From Pseudomonas gingeri (lineage in GTDB: Bacteria; Pseudomonadota; Gammaproteobacteria; Pseudomonadales; Pseudomonadaceae): 64,000 nucleotides of DNA. The notes under the pieces are model-generated. The model worked only from the letters and a program-made list of their open reading frames with translations, ran no database searches and had not been told where the DNA came from. Below, in pieces: positions 1-9,023 of the stretch. The position numbers and the translations under genes are program-made. The DNA is taken from the NCBI RefSeq assembly GCF_013386165.1, contig NZ_JACAOS010000001.1, positions 645,229-709,228 of the forward strand. The letters run 5' to 3'. Each line of letters opens with the position of its first letter. Position 1 is the first letter of the stretch.

Positions 1-141
1 TGTGATCGAAGCCATCGGAGGCAAGTGCAGCGCTTGCGCTGGCATGGAAAGCGGCAGAGCCGGTACGGTCATAACCATCGGCAGCGAAGGTGTTGGCAGC
101 CAGTACCGAGAGGGCCAGGGCGAGGATCAGTTTGGTTTTCA
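1..141 (-). CDS. Small secreted protein, partial (C-terminus outside window)
   Basis: The frame starts at the ATG complementary to 139-141 and runs off the left edge. The first 20 residues (MKTKLILALALSVLAANTFA) form a clean Sec signal peptide ending in an AxA-like cleavage site. The mature part is short and Gly/Ala/Ser rich, with a motif ADGYDRTGSA followed by the related SDGFDH about 20 residues later, suggesting an internal repeat. I recognise this as a small periplasmic or secreted Pseudomonas protein of unknown function. An upstream palindrome (235-261) may be its operator. Confidence 0.7.
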
Positions 142-216
142 TGGTGGTTGCTCCGTAACGTGTTCGTTTTGTTCAGTGGGTGTGGAAGCGATTTTACGCT
201 TGCTAATTTGATTAAA

Positions 217-261
217 AAGCGCAAATAAACGCTTAAACATATCGTATAAATCGATATGTTT
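217..261. promoter_or_regulatory. Two adjacent inverted repeats, candidate operator
   Basis: A perfect 10-bp inverted repeat (AAACATATCG, 7-nt AT-rich spacer, CGATATGTTT; 235-244 and 252-261) is flanked by a second one (AAGCG at 217-221, CGCTT at 230-234). Both lie about 75-120 bp upstream of the start of the secreted-protein gene that begins at 141. There is no U-tract, so an operator is more likely than a terminator. The cognate regulator is unknown. Confidence 0.45.
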
Positions 262-462
262 GACGCCGGGAAAGATCGGCATTCAACGTGATGCCAAGGG
301 GCCGGGGCCAGGTCGATTTAACGTAGGGTCAGAATGTCGCTTGTAAATTAACTGACTATTAATTCAGAAAATTCTTTTGCGATTACGCCGAATGGCGCCG
401 GGATCGTCCTGTCGGGACGCAGGGGAGAGGTGGGACGCGGTCTGGCAAACACCGCTGAACCC

Positions 463-546
463 TGTAGGAGCCAGCTTGCTGGCGATGGTGTTAGTAAGAA
501 CGCCGCAAGACTCACGGGCCTCATCGCTGGCAAGCCAGCTCCTACA
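463..546. repeat. REP pair, TGTAGGAGC family
   Basis: Two inverted REP units: TGTAGGAGCCAGCTTGCTGG near 463 and its near reverse complement ending TCCTACA at 546. The same family recurs at 589, 5502, 21873 and 24034. It lies in the 142-670 gap, which otherwise holds no credible gene. Confidence 0.85.
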
Positions 547-588
547 GAGACCTCGGCAGCACGATACTTTTGTGGTGAGACTCGATTC

Positions 589-661
589 TGTAGGAGCCAG
601 CTTGCTGGCGATGGCGTCCGTGGGGACGCCGCAAGGCGCAAGGGCCTTGTCGCCAGCAATC
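589..661. repeat. REP element, TGTAGGAGC family
   Basis: A second copy about 40 bp after the previous pair. Its left arm matches the family well; the right arm (GTCGCCAGCA) is eroded. It ends about 10 bp beyond the stop codon of the MFS permease gene and may act as its transcript-end structure. Confidence 0.75.
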
Positions 662-670
662 AGGTCGGAC

Positions 671-1993
671 TCAGTCGCTCTCGATCCGCGAATGCTTGCG
701 GGTATCCTTCATGGTCACGTACACCACCAGCGAGACGGCGATGCACGCCGTCACATACCAGTAGTAGCCGGTTTCCATGCCGACACTCTTGAACCACAAC
801 GCAATGTATTCCGCCGTGCCGCCGAAGATCGAGACGGTCAGCGCATAGGGCAGGCCCACACCCAGCGCACGGATTTCAGTCGGGAACAGTTCGGCCTTCA
901 CCACCGCGTTGATCGAGGTGTAGCCGCTGACGATGATCAGTGCCGCCATGATCAGGAAGAACGCGCCCCACCAGGTCTGGATGGTGTGCAGGGTGCTGAG
1001 GATCGGCACGGTGAACAGTGTCCCGAGGATGCCGAAGGCAATCAGGATCGGCCGCCGGCCGATCTTGTCCGACAGCGCCCCGACCAGGGGTTGCAGGCAC
1101 ATGAACAGGAACAGCGTCGCCGCCGAAATGGTGGTGGAGTCGGAGATGCTCATGCCGACCGTGTTCACCAGGTATTTCTGCATGTAGGTGGTGTAGGTGT
1201 AGAACGCCAGGGTGCCGCCCATGGTCAGGCCGACCACGGTCATCAGTTCCTTGGGATGACGCATCAGGGTGCGCATCAGGCTTTCTTTCGGCGCTTCCTT
1301 CTTCTGGGTGAAGGACTCGGTCTCTTCCATGCCGCGACGCAGATAAAGCGCGACCACGGCACACAGGGCGCCGATGGCGAACGGAATCCGCCAGCCCCAG
1401 GCTTGCAACTGTTCGGTGGTGAGGGTCTGTTGCAGCACGATCAGCACCGCCAGGGCGATGAGCTGGCCGGAGATCAGGGTCACGTACTGGAAGCTGGAGA
1501 AGAAGCCGCGACGTTCCTTGGTCGCCATCTCACTGAGGTAGGTGGCCGAGGTGCCGTATTCGCCGCCGACCGACAGACCCTGCATCAGGCGGGCGACCAC
1601 CAGCAGGATCGGCGCGCCGACGCCGATGGTTTCATAGCCCGGGGTCAGGGCGATGATCAGCGATCCGAAGCACATCAACAGGACCGAGGCCATCAAGGCC
1701 GCCTTGCGTCCCTTGCGGTCGGCGTAGAGGCCCATGAGCCAGCCGCCGATGGGGCGCATCAGAAAGCCCACGGCGAAGATCGCGGCGGTGTTCAGGAGTT
1801 GGGCGGTGGTGTCGCCCTTGGGGAAGAAGACCTTGGCGAAGTACAGCGAGAACGCGGCGTAGACGTACCAGTCGTACCATTCGACCATGTTGCCGACCGA
1901 ACCGCTGAAGATCGACTTCAGGCGGCTGGAGGTGGTTCTTTCTTTGGCCGGCGCGGCCGCCGACCCCAGGGGCAGGGTAGAGGAGTTTTCCAT
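671..1993 (-). CDS. kgtP: MFS dicarboxylate/2-oxoglutarate permease (KgtP/PcaT type)
   Basis: Inner-membrane proton symporter of the metabolite:H+ symporter family, probably importing 2-oxoglutarate or a related dicarboxylate. The 440 residues fit the family (E. coli KgtP is about 430). Visible features are an N-terminal GNMVEWYDWYVYA segment typical of the family, the loop motif ADRKGRKAAL after TM2, RLMQGLSVGGEYG in TM4, and about 12 hydrophobic segments. A Shine-Dalgarno GAAGG lies 7 nt before the ATG. A near-consensus sigma54 promoter lies about 60 bp upstream, and the adjacent sigma54 regulator and kinase genes are transcribed in the same direction. This matches the MifSR-controlled 2-oxoglutarate permease I recall from P. 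aeruginosa. Substrate is inferred. Confidence 0.85.
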   Translation of the reverse strand: MENSSTLPLGSAAAPAKERTTSSRLKSIFSGSVGNMVEWYDWYVYAAFSLYFAKVFFPKGDTTAQLLNTAAIFAVGFLMRPIGGWLMGLYADRKGRKAALMASVLLMCFGSLIIALTPGYETIGVGAPILLVVARLMQGLSVGGEYGTSATYLSEMATKERRGFFSSFQYVTLISGQLIALAVLIVLQQTLTTEQLQAWGWRIPFAIGALCAVVALYLRRGMEETESFTQKKEAPKESLMRTLMRHPKELMTVVGLTMGGTLAFYTYTTYMQKYLVNTVGMSISDSTTISAATLFLFMCLQPLVGALSDKIGRRPILIAFGILGTLFTVPILSTLHTIQTWWGAFFLIMAALIIVSGYTSINAVVKAELFPTEIRALGVGLPYALTVSIFGGTAEYIALWFKSVGMETGYYWYVTACIAVSLVVYVTMKDTRKHSRIESD

Positions 1994-2054
1994 CAGGGAA
2001 CCTTCAAGTCATTGTTTTTGTGGAGCGCGCGCAAGCGCAGCCTGACAGGGCTAT

Positions 2055-2070
2055 AGCAGGAGCTGTGCCA
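2055..2070 (-). promoter_or_regulatory. Sigma54 (RpoN) promoter of the kgtP-like gene
   Basis: On the minus strand the sequence is TGGCACAGCTCCTGCT. The consensus is TGGCACN5TTGCW, so the -24 GG and -12 GC are present with exact spacing and only one defined base differs. Transcription would start near 2043, giving a leader of about 50 nt before the ATG at 1993. The next gene upstream encodes a sigma54-dependent activator, which supports the call. Confidence 0.8.
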
Positions 2071-2113
2071 ACGGCGGAAGGCCCGGTTTAGAGGGGTTTG
2101 CGGGATTGGGTGA

Positions 2114-2151
2114 GCGGAAATCCGCTTATCGGCTGTGAGTCGGTAAGCGGA
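2114..2151. promoter_or_regulatory. GCGGA/TCCGC inverted repeats, candidate activator binding site
   Basis: The motif GCGGA and its complement occur as a tight palindrome (GCGGAAATCCGC, 2114-2125) and as a wider repeat (TCCGCTTA at 2121-2128, TAAGCGGA at 2144-2151). They lie about 45-80 bp upstream of the -24 element, where enhancer sites of sigma54 activators usually sit. I infer that the activator encoded at 2334-3665 binds here. Confidence 0.55.
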
Positions 2152-2176
2152 AAGTTGCCTACGGGCGCATGCTCTA

Positions 2177-2311
2177 TTGTGGTGAGCGGGCTTGCCCGCG
2201 CTGGGGTGCGAAGCGCCCCTGAAACCAGACATCTCGTTGTGCCTGACGCAGCAAGGTGTCCGGTTTAACGACTGCTGCGCAGCCGAACGGGGGCAAGCCC
2301 CCTCGCCACAA
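2177..2311. repeat. REP pair, TTGTGGCGAGCGGG family
   Basis: Left arm TTGTGGTGAGCGGGCTTGCC and right arm ending CCCCCTCGCCACAA face each other around a GC-rich centre. The same layout is seen at 50497-50631. It occupies most of the gap between the activator gene and the kgtP upstream sites. Confidence 0.75.
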
Positions 2312-2333
2312 GTCACAGATCACAAGGGGGGAT

Positions 2334-3665
2334 TCAGTCGTCCTTGAGGAACATCTCGCGGGCCAGGCCATGGCGCTGCATTTTCTCATTGAAGGTGCGG
2401 CGCGGCAGTTGCAGTTCTTCAAGTACCGCTTTGACATCGCCCTTGTGTCGGGTCAAGGCCGCCTTCAGGCAGTGCGCCTCAAAGGCCTCCTGCTGCGCGG
2501 CCAGGGATTGGCCCGGGTCGATGCCTTCGGGCTCGGCTTCCCCCAGACCGAGGACCGAGCGTTCGGCGGCATTCGCCAGCTCTCGCACATTGCCCGGCCA
2601 GTCATGACTCAACAGGCGACTCAACTGCGGCCCGCTCAACGGCGTCGAGGGCCGCCCCATACGCTCGGCCGCGCCGTAGGCAAAGTGTTCGAACAGCAAC
2701 GGGATGTCCTCGCGACGCTCGCGCAGCGGCGGCAGGCGCAATTGCGCCACCGTCAGCCGATAGGCCAGGTCTTCGCGAAAACGCCCGGCCCGGGCCTCGT
2801 CCAGCAGGTCGGGCTTGGTCGCCGCGACGATGCGCAGGTCCACCGCGATACTCTGGTTCGAACCCAATCGCTCGAGCTTCTGCTCCTGCAATACCCGCAG
2901 CAGTTTCACCTGTTGGGCCAGCGGCATGCTTTCGATCTCGTCGAGAAACAGCGTGCCGCCATCGGCGTATTCGAGCTTGCCGATACGCTTGCCCTGGGCC
3001 CCGGTGAAGGCCCCGCTTTCATGACCGAACAACTCGGCTTCAAACAACGCCTCGGGAATCGCCGCGCAGTTGAGGGCAACAAACGGCTTGTCGGCCCTCG
3101 GTCCGAAATCATGCAGGCAACGGGCGACCAGTTCCTTGCCGCTGCCGGTTTCACCGCGGATCAGCACATTGACCGGCAGCGCCGCCAACTCCAACACCTG
3201 CCGACGCAGGGTCTGCAGGCTGCGGGAAACCCCCAGCAGGCTGCGTTCGAGTCGGGAGCGATGATCGGCCTGTTCATGCAACTGGCGGTTTTCCAGCACC
3301 AGGCGGCGTTTCTCCATGGCCCGGGCCAGGTTGGCGAGCAGAGTCTGCGGGCTGAAGGGTTTCTCCAGAAAGTCGTAGGCTCCATCGCGCATGGCTTCCA
3401 CCGCCATGGGCACGTCACCGTGACCGGTCAGCAGGATGACCGGCAGATCACGGTCCTGCTCCTGCAGGCGCGCCAGCAATTCCAGGCCGCCCATGCCGGG
3501 CATGCGCACGTCGCTGAGGATCACCCCGGGGAAATCCCGCGGCAGTTGCGCCAGGCACTCCTCGGCGCGACTGAAGGTCTGCACCTGGAATCCCGACAGG
3601 CTCAACCATTGCTCGACGGCCGTGCGGATGCTGGCCTCGTCATCCACCACGATCACGGCGTTCAT
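2334..3665 (-). CDS. mifR: Sigma54-dependent response regulator (MifR/DctD type)
   Basis: NtrC-class activator of 443 residues. The receiver domain spans about 1-120, with the acidic pair VDDE near the N-terminus, phospho-acceptor Asp in SDVRMPG and the conserved Lys in EKPF. The AAA+ domain spans about 145-370, with Walker A GETGSGKE, the sigma54-contact loop ESGAFTGA and Walker B GGTLFLDEI. A Fis-type HTH ends the protein (PRRTFNEKMQRHGL). The start overlaps the kinase stop by 4 nt, so the pair is translationally coupled. The nearest plausible target is the sigma54 promoter at 2055-2070. The choice between MifR and DctD is by context (adjacent 2-oxoglutarate-type permease). Confidence 0.85.
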   Translation of the reverse strand: MNAVIVVDDEASIRTAVEQWLSLSGFQVQTFSRAEECLAQLPRDFPGVILSDVRMPGMGGLELLARLQEQDRDLPVILLTGHGDVPMAVEAMRDGAYDFLEKPFSPQTLLANLARAMEKRRLVLENRQLHEQADHRSRLERSLLGVSRSLQTLRRQVLELAALPVNVLIRGETGSGKELVARCLHDFGPRADKPFVALNCAAIPEALFEAELFGHESGAFTGAQGKRIGKLEYADGGTLFLDEIESMPLAQQVKLLRVLQEQKLERLGSNQSIAVDLRIVAATKPDLLDEARAGRFREDLAYRLTVAQLRLPPLRERREDIPLLFEHFAYGAAERMGRPSTPLSGPQLSRLLSHDWPGNVRELANAAERSVLGLGEAEPEGIDPGQSLAAQQEAFEAHCLKAALTRHKGDVKAVLEELQLPRRTFNEKMQRHGLAREMFLKDD

Positions 3666-5425
3666 CGTGTGTCCATCTCCGGGGCAATCGGCAGGGTCAG
3701 GCTGAAGCAGGCACCGCCCGAACGATTGTCGACGCTCAGGCGGCCGTCCAGTTCATGGATGATGGCGTAGGACACCGCCAGGCCCAAGCCCAGGCCTTCA
3801 CCCACCGGCTTGGTGGTGAAGAACGGGTCGAAGACCTTGCTCAGGTGTTCCTCGGCAATGCCACCGCCACTGTCGCCGACGCTGAGCAACCACACCGGTG
3901 GGCGCGCTTCGATGCGGATTTCCAGGCGCTTGAGGGTTTTGTCGTGCATGGCATCCAGGGCGTTGCGCAACAGGTTGATCAGCACTTGCTCCAGGCGAAT
4001 GGCATCGCCACGGACCCAGGCCGGACGGGTCAGGTGCAGCACCGTGCTGACCGCGTCTTCGCGCAGGCGTGGGTCGAGCAGTTGCAACGCCTGATCGACC
4101 ACACCGGCCAGGTCGAGAGGTTCGCGCAGGCCGCTGGGGCTTTGCCGGGCGTAGGTTTTCAAGTGCCCGGTGAGGGCCGCCATGCGGGTCAGCATCTGGT
4201 CCAGGGGCGCGAGGGCCTGGTAGGCGTCCTCGACCCGGCCGTGATCGAGCAGCAGGCGCAAGGTGGCCAATTGCATGCGCTGGGCGGTCAACGGCTGGTT
4301 GATTTCATGGGCCAGGGCGGCAGACATCTGTCCCAGTGCCGCGAGTTTGGCCGATTGCACCAGGCCGTCCTGGGCGGTACGCAGGTCGCGGGTACGTTCC
4401 TCCACCAGGCGCTCCAGTTCTTCGCGACTGCGTTGGCGCATGCGTGCCAGGCGCCAGCGCTGGGTGAGGAACAGCAGCAGAAACACCAGCGCCAGCCACA
4501 GGCCGGCCCCGGCGAGGGCGGCATTGCGTTGTTCCTCGGCGGCCATCTGCGGTTTGCGCAGCAGGTGCAGGGTCCAGTCTTCCGGGGGCAGCGGGACCGA
4601 CTCCCAGAGGTAGTCGGCGCTGCCGTCCGGGCCGTCGACCCGGGTCAGGTAACTGTTGTCGCCGAACATCCGCAGGGGCCGGTATTCAAGGGGGCTGAGG
4701 GACTGTTTGTCATATTGCCGGGTGCTGCCGATTTCGCTGCGGTCGTTGTCGCGCAGCGGGCGTAGCAGGCGATAGCGCCAACCGGGCTGATTGGCGATAA
4801 AGACGATGTCACGAGAGTCGCTGACCAGCAGGGTGTCGTTGCCCTTGCTCCATTCACGTTCGAGTTCCGGGAACTCCAGTTTCACCACCATTGCCCCGAG
4901 GAATTCGCCGTTGTCGCCGGTCACCGCGCTGGCGAGAAAGTAGCCGGGAATACCGCTGGTCACGCCTACGGCATAGAAGTGCCCGCTGCCCTCGACACGG
5001 GTCTGGTTGAAGTAGGGGCGAAAGCCGTAGTTGTGACCGACGTAGCTGCTGGGCAGGCTCCAGTTGCTGGCGGCCACCGACAGGCCATTGCGATCGAGCA
5101 GTTGCAGGGTGGAGGAGCGTGCCGCGCCATTGATCCGTTCCAGTTTGCGGTTCAGGGCGTCCTGTTGTGCCGCGTCGATGGGGCCGGCCAGAGCCGCGCG
5201 CAATTGCGGGTCGAGGGCGAGCACGGCGGGCAGGGCGCGGTAGCGTTCGATCAAGGTGTGCAGGGCGTTGGCGTAGAGCGTCAATTGCGTCTTGCCACGG
5301 GAGGCGTCGTCCACCAGTGCCTGTTGTTCGGCGCGATGCACGGCCCAGCCAGCGGCCAGCACGGTACCGGCGGCAATCAGCAGGGTATAGAGCGCCAAAC
5401 GCAGGGAACGGGGAATCGGCGACAT
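3662..5425 (-). CDS. mifS: Sensor histidine kinase (MifS/DctB type)
   Basis: Membrane sensor of 587 residues. TM1 is near residues 10-27, followed by a periplasmic dCache-like region of about 250 residues, and TM2 near 290-310. After that come a coiled linker, the H-box [10 protein letters not shown] and an ATPase domain with N-box LLRNALDAM and G-boxes GDSGGGI and [10 protein letters not shown]. The NQPLT variant of the H-box is typical of DctB relatives. I chose the ATG at 5425 because the longer frame upstream would encode REP sequence. It probably senses a C4/C5-dicarboxylate and phosphorylates the regulator encoded just downstream. Confidence 0.83.
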   Translation of the reverse strand: MSPIPRSLRLALYTLLIAAGTVLAAGWAVHRAEQQALVDDASRGKTQLTLYANALHTLIERYRALPAVLALDPQLRAALAGPIDAAQQDALNRKLERINGAARSSTLQLLDRNGLSVAASNWSLPSSYVGHNYGFRPYFNQTRVEGSGHFYAVGVTSGIPGYFLASAVTGDNGEFLGAMVVKLEFPELEREWSKGNDTLLVSDSRDIVFIANQPGWRYRLLRPLRDNDRSEIGSTRQYDKQSLSPLEYRPLRMFGDNSYLTRVDGPDGSADYLWESVPLPPEDWTLHLLRKPQMAAEEQRNAALAGAGLWLALVFLLLFLTQRWRLARMRQRSREELERLVEERTRDLRTAQDGLVQSAKLAALGQMSAALAHEINQPLTAQRMQLATLRLLLDHGRVEDAYQALAPLDQMLTRMAALTGHLKTYARQSPSGLREPLDLAGVVDQALQLLDPRLREDAVSTVLHLTRPAWVRGDAIRLEQVLINLLRNALDAMHDKTLKRLEIRIEARPPVWLLSVGDSGGGIAEEHLSKVFDPFFTTKPVGEGLGLGLAVSYAIIHELDGRLSVDNRSGGACFSLTLPIAPEMDTR

Positions 5426-5501
5426 ACGGGCAACGACAGGCTGGGGAGGGGCGGGAAAGATAGCATGTCCTGATCGGCAGGCGTTTCGACGAAGCCTTGG
5501 C

Positions 5502-5636
5502 GGCCTCATCGCTGGCAAGCCAGCTCCCACAGAAGACAGTTTGTGGCGAGCCCTGATTTGTAGGAGCCGGCTTGCTGGCGATGGCGTCCGAAAGGTCGCT
5601 CAAGGCTCGAGGGCCTCATCGCTGGCAAGCCAGCCG
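5502..5636. repeat. REP cluster, TGTAGGAGC family
   Basis: Three REP units lie between the kinase gene and bglX: CTCATCGCTGGCAAGCCAGC near 5505, TGTAGGAGCCGGCTTGCTGG near 5559 and a further inverted copy ending at 5636, next to the bglX stop codon. This fills the 215-bp gap. Confidence 0.8.
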
Positions 5637-5640
5637 GGGC

Positions 5641-7932
5641 TTACAACAACTCGAAACTCTGCTGCGTCACGTCCTGGGAATCCAGGCCGATCTGCACGTT
5701 GAACTTGCCCGGCTCTGCGGCGTACTTCAACTGAGTGTTGTAGAACTTCAGGTCGTCCTCGTCGATGCTGAAGTGAAGGACCTTCTGCTCGCCCGCCTTG
5801 AGCATCACCTTCTGGAAGTTCTTCAGTTCCTTGACCGGACGGATCATGGAGCCGGCGACATCCTGGATATACAACTGCACCACTGTCTCGCCATCACGCT
5901 TGCCGGTGTTCTTGACCGTAATGCTGGCATCGAGCTTACCGCTCTTGTTCAGCGTGGTCGAAGACAGCGCCATATTGCTCAGGCTGAAGTCGGTATAGCT
6001 CAGGCCATAACCGAAGGGGTACAGCGGGGTGTTGTCCTCGTCGAAGTACTGCGAGGTGTAGTTGCCCGGCTTGCCCGGAGTGTACGGCCGGCCGATGGTC
6101 AGGTGGTTGTAGTACATCGGCACCTGGCCGACCGAGCGTGGGAAGGTGATCGGCAGCTTGCCCGACGGGTTGTAGTCGCCGAACAGCACGTCGGCGATGG
6201 CGTTGCCGCCTTCGGTACCACTGAACCAGGTTTCCAGTACGGCATCGGCCTGGTCCTGTTCGTGGCCGATGGTCAGCGGACGGCCGTTCATCAGCACCAG
6301 CACCAGAGGCTTGCCGGTGGCCTTGAGGGCCTTGATCAGTTCACGCTGGCTGGCCGGGATATTCAAGTCGGTCCGGCTCGAGGATTCGTGGGACATGCCC
6401 CGCGATTCGCCCACTGCGGCGATCACCACGTCGGCCTGCTGGGCGGCCTTGACCGCTTCGTCGATCATCTGCTGCGCCGGGCGCGGGTCATCGACAATTT
6501 CTGGCGCCGCGAAGTTGAGGAAGTTCAGGTAGTCGACGACCTTCTTGTCGGCGGTGATGTTCGAACCACGGGCATAGATCAGCTGGCCCTTGTCCCCCAG
6601 GGCGCGGCTCAGGCCGTCAAACACCGTGACCGATTGTGCCGGCAGGCCGGCGGCGGCCCAACTGCCCATCATGTCGATCGGAGCCTTGGCCAGTGGGCCG
6701 ACCAGGGCGATCTTCGTCGACTTGTTCAGCGGCAGGGTCTGGTTCTGGTTCTTCAACAGGACCAGGCTGCGGCGCGCCACATCGCGGGCATCGCTGCGGT
6801 GCAGGCGGCTTTCGGCATTGGTGTCGGCCGGATCGTCCTCGGCCTTGCCGATACGCAGGTACGGGTCTTTGAACAGGCCCATGTCGTACTTGGCGCCGAG
6901 CACTTCACGCACGGCGTTGTCGAGGTCGCTCTGTGGCACTTCGCCGGACTTGATCAGCCCCGGCAGTTCCTTGCCATACAGCGAGTCGTTCATGCTCATG
7001 TCGATGCCGGCCTTGATCGCCAGCTTGGCCGCTTCACGACCGTCCTTGGCGACACCGTGCTTGAGCAGTTCGAAAATCGCCCCGTGGTCGCTCACCGCCA
7101 GGCCCTTGAAGCCCCAGTCCTTGCGCAGCAGGTCTTGCATCAGCCAGGTGTTGGAGGTGGCCGGCACGCCGTTGATCGAGTTCAGGGCAACCATCACCCC
7201 GCCTGCACCGGCGTCGATGGCGGCGCGATAGGGCGGCAGGTAGGTCTGGTACATTTTCACCGGGCTCATGTCGACCACGTTGTAGTCGCGACCGCCTTCC
7301 ACCGCGCCATAAAGGGCGAAGTGCTTGACGCTGGCCATGATGCTGTCCGGTGCGCTCGGGCTCTTGCCCTGGTAGGCGTGGACCATCACCTGGGCGATGC
7401 GCGAGACCAGGTAGGTGTCTTCGCCAAAACCTTCGGAGGTCCGGCCCCAGCGTGGGTCACGGGAAATATCGACCATGGGCGCGAAGGTGATGTCCAGGCT
7501 GTCGGCGCTGGCTTCCTGGGCGGCAATGCGCCCGGAGCGACCGATGGCATCCATGTCCCAGCTCGACGCCAGGGCCAGGCTGATGGGGAAAATGGTCCGG
7601 TGGCCGTGGATCACGTCATAGGCGAAGAACATCGGGATCTTCAGCCGGCTGCGCATGGCCGCGTCCTGCATCGGACGGTTTTCCGGGCGGGAGATGGAGT
7701 TGAAGGTGCCGCCGATGTTACCGGCGGCGATTTCCTTGCGGATCAGTTCCCGGGGCATTTCCGGGCCGATACTGATTAGACGCAATTGGCCGATCTTTTC
7801 CTCGAGGGTCATCTGCTTCATCAGCTGGGCGATGAAAGCGTCCTTGTTTTCCAGGGAGGCGGGCTTTGTGTCAGCCACTACCGGGAGACTGGCCAGGCCA
7901 ATGGCGAGGCCCAGCAAACACAGCTTCTTCAT
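5641..7932 (-). CDS. bglX: Periplasmic beta-glucosidase BglX (GH3)
   Basis: Glycoside hydrolase family 3 enzyme that releases glucose from beta-glucosides and short cello-oligosaccharides in the periplasm. It has 763 residues (E. coli BglX about 765). Residues 1-20 are a Sec signal peptide. The GH3 N-terminal barrel follows (EKIGQL; KHFALYGA), with the nucleophile Asp in the motif AVSDHGAI, then the GH3 C-terminal domain (VALVGPLA; WFSGTEGGNAIADVLFG) and a C-terminal fibronectin-III-like domain (GETVVQLYIQD). It appears to be a single-gene unit, with REP elements after its stop codon. Confidence 0.95.
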   Translation of the reverse strand: MKKLCLLGLAIGLASLPVVADTKPASLENKDAFIAQLMKQMTLEEKIGQLRLISIGPEMPRELIRKEIAAGNIGGTFNSISRPENRPMQDAAMRSRLKIPMFFAYDVIHGHRTIFPISLALASSWDMDAIGRSGRIAAQEASADSLDITFAPMVDISRDPRWGRTSEGFGEDTYLVSRIAQVMVHAYQGKSPSAPDSIMASVKHFALYGAVEGGRDYNVVDMSPVKMYQTYLPPYRAAIDAGAGGVMVALNSINGVPATSNTWLMQDLLRKDWGFKGLAVSDHGAIFELLKHGVAKDGREAAKLAIKAGIDMSMNDSLYGKELPGLIKSGEVPQSDLDNAVREVLGAKYDMGLFKDPYLRIGKAEDDPADTNAESRLHRSDARDVARRSLVLLKNQNQTLPLNKSTKIALVGPLAKAPIDMMGSWAAAGLPAQSVTVFDGLSRALGDKGQLIYARGSNITADKKVVDYLNFLNFAAPEIVDDPRPAQQMIDEAVKAAQQADVVIAAVGESRGMSHESSSRTDLNIPASQRELIKALKATGKPLVLVLMNGRPLTIGHEQDQADAVLETWFSGTEGGNAIADVLFGDYNPSGKLPITFPRSVGQVPMYYNHLTIGRPYTPGKPGNYTSQYFDEDNTPLYPFGYGLSYTDFSLSNMALSSTTLNKSGKLDASITVKNTGKRDGETVVQLYIQDVAGSMIRPVKELKNFQKVMLKAGEQKVLHFSIDEDDLKFYNTQLKYAAEPGKFNVQIGLDSQDVTQQSFELL

Positions 7933-8159
7933 GAATGATTATCTCGGGGCCCGGTCCGGCGACCGATCGTGGGGTGTTGGCCGGGCTGTTTAGTTATAGG
8001 GAGCGATTCTTTGTTGTGCTATTTATCCAGAACACTTGCGAAGTGTTTTTCGCGCTGGGCATCTTTTAGCTGATTGGCTTCACACATTCCAGCGGCGGGG
8101 GCGGATTATGCCTGAGTCCCGCGTGTGAAAAATCCTGGGATCTTTCCCTTTTTAGCGTT

Positions 8160-8322
8160 TCAAAGAGCGTTTCATGGGCTTGCTCATGGTTCTCTTCGTG
8201 TTGATCTGCGCGCTCTGCAACTCATGGGTTATGGCCCCAGGGGCGGTGGCGGACGCTCCGGCGGTGGTTTCAGCGGTGGTGGTGGCAGTTTCGGTGGCGG
8301 CGGATCATCGGGCAGTTGGTAA
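8160..8322 (+). pseudogene. Remnant of a YgcG-like TPM-domain gene (C-terminal end only)
   Basis: From 8174 one frame encodes a membrane segment (MGLLMVLFVLICALCNS). A different frame then encodes YGPRGGGGRSGGG and a Gly-rich tail ending GGGSSGSW just before the TAA at 8320-8322. A membrane helix followed by such a tail is the usual C-terminus of secreted YgcG-type TPM proteins, which in Pseudomonas normally precede the TPM gene found next at 8352. Only the end is left here, split by a frameshift, and the lemA gene often found before it is missing. The alternative is a short intact Gly-rich peptide read from about 8125. Confidence 0.6.
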
Positions 8323-8351
8323 TTCATAATGATTAGGGAGCATGCACAACC

Positions 8352-8969
8352 ATGGCTTTACTGACTGAATATGAACAACGCAAGGTTGCCGAAGCGATTA
8401 CCCAGGTCGAGCAACGGACCGATGCGGAACTGGTGACGGTGCTGGCGCGGCGTGCCGATGACTATGCCTATATCCCTCTGTTGTGGGCCAGCCTGGTGGC
8501 GCTGCTGGTACCGGGAATTCTCAACTTTGTCTTCGGCTGGATGAACAGCCATGTCCTGCTGGCGCTGCAGTGGAGCAGTTTTATCGTGCTGTGCCTGGTG
8601 TTCCGCATCCCGTCGATCACCAGCCGGATGATTCCGCGTTCGGTACGCCACTGGCGGGCGTCGAACCTGGCGCGGCGACAGTTTCTCGAACAGAACCTGC
8701 ACCATACCGTCGGCGGCACCGGCATCCTGATCTTTGTCTGCGAGGCTGAGCGCCATGTTGAAATCCTGGTGGACAAGGGGATTTCCCAGCGGCTTGACGA
8801 CAGCGTCTGGGAGCCCATCGTCAAGGCCTTCACCGAGCGGGTCAAACAAGGCCAGACCTTGCAGGGGTTTGTCAACTGTATCGAGTCCTGCGGTGAGCTG
8901 CTCAACGCCCATGTGCCGGTGACCGAGGCGCGTAACGAGCTGCCTAACCGGTTGGTGCTGCTGGGCTGA
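8352..8969 (+). CDS. TPM-domain membrane protein
   Basis: 205-residue protein. The N-terminal TPM-type region (EQRKVAEAITQVEQRTDAELVTVLA) is interrupted by two hydrophobic segments near residues 40-58 and 64-82. The TPM fold then continues (GILIFVCEAERHVEILVDKGI; LDDSVWEPIV). TPM proteins sit in or at the membrane and have been linked to assembly or repair of membrane proteins; the role here is unknown. A GGGAG ribosome site precedes the ATG. Its usual partners upstream (lemA and a YgcG-type gene) are absent or reduced to the remnant at 8160-8322. Confidence 0.85.
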   Translation: MALLTEYEQRKVAEAITQVEQRTDAELVTVLARRADDYAYIPLLWASLVALLVPGILNFVFGWMNSHVLLALQWSSFIVLCLVFRIPSITSRMIPRSVRHWRASNLARRQFLEQNLHHTVGGTGILIFVCEAERHVEILVDKGISQRLDDSVWEPIVKAFTERVKQGQTLQGFVNCIESCGELLNAHVPVTEARNELPNRLVLLG

Positions 8970-9023
8970 TACAATGTCGGCCATTCACTGATCCGATTCC
9001 CGCACGCTCGAGGCGCCTTTTAC

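Noticed and set aside
377..2056. Long plus-strand open frame of about 559 codons opposite the MFS permease gene
   Set aside because: It is the high-GC antisense shadow of the permease gene. The product has no recognisable domain, and its start lies in REP sequence.
5426..5530. N-terminal extension of the sensor kinase gene upstream of 5425
   Set aside because: The extension translates REP repeat sequence. The downstream ATG gives a normal cytoplasmic N-terminus followed by TM1.
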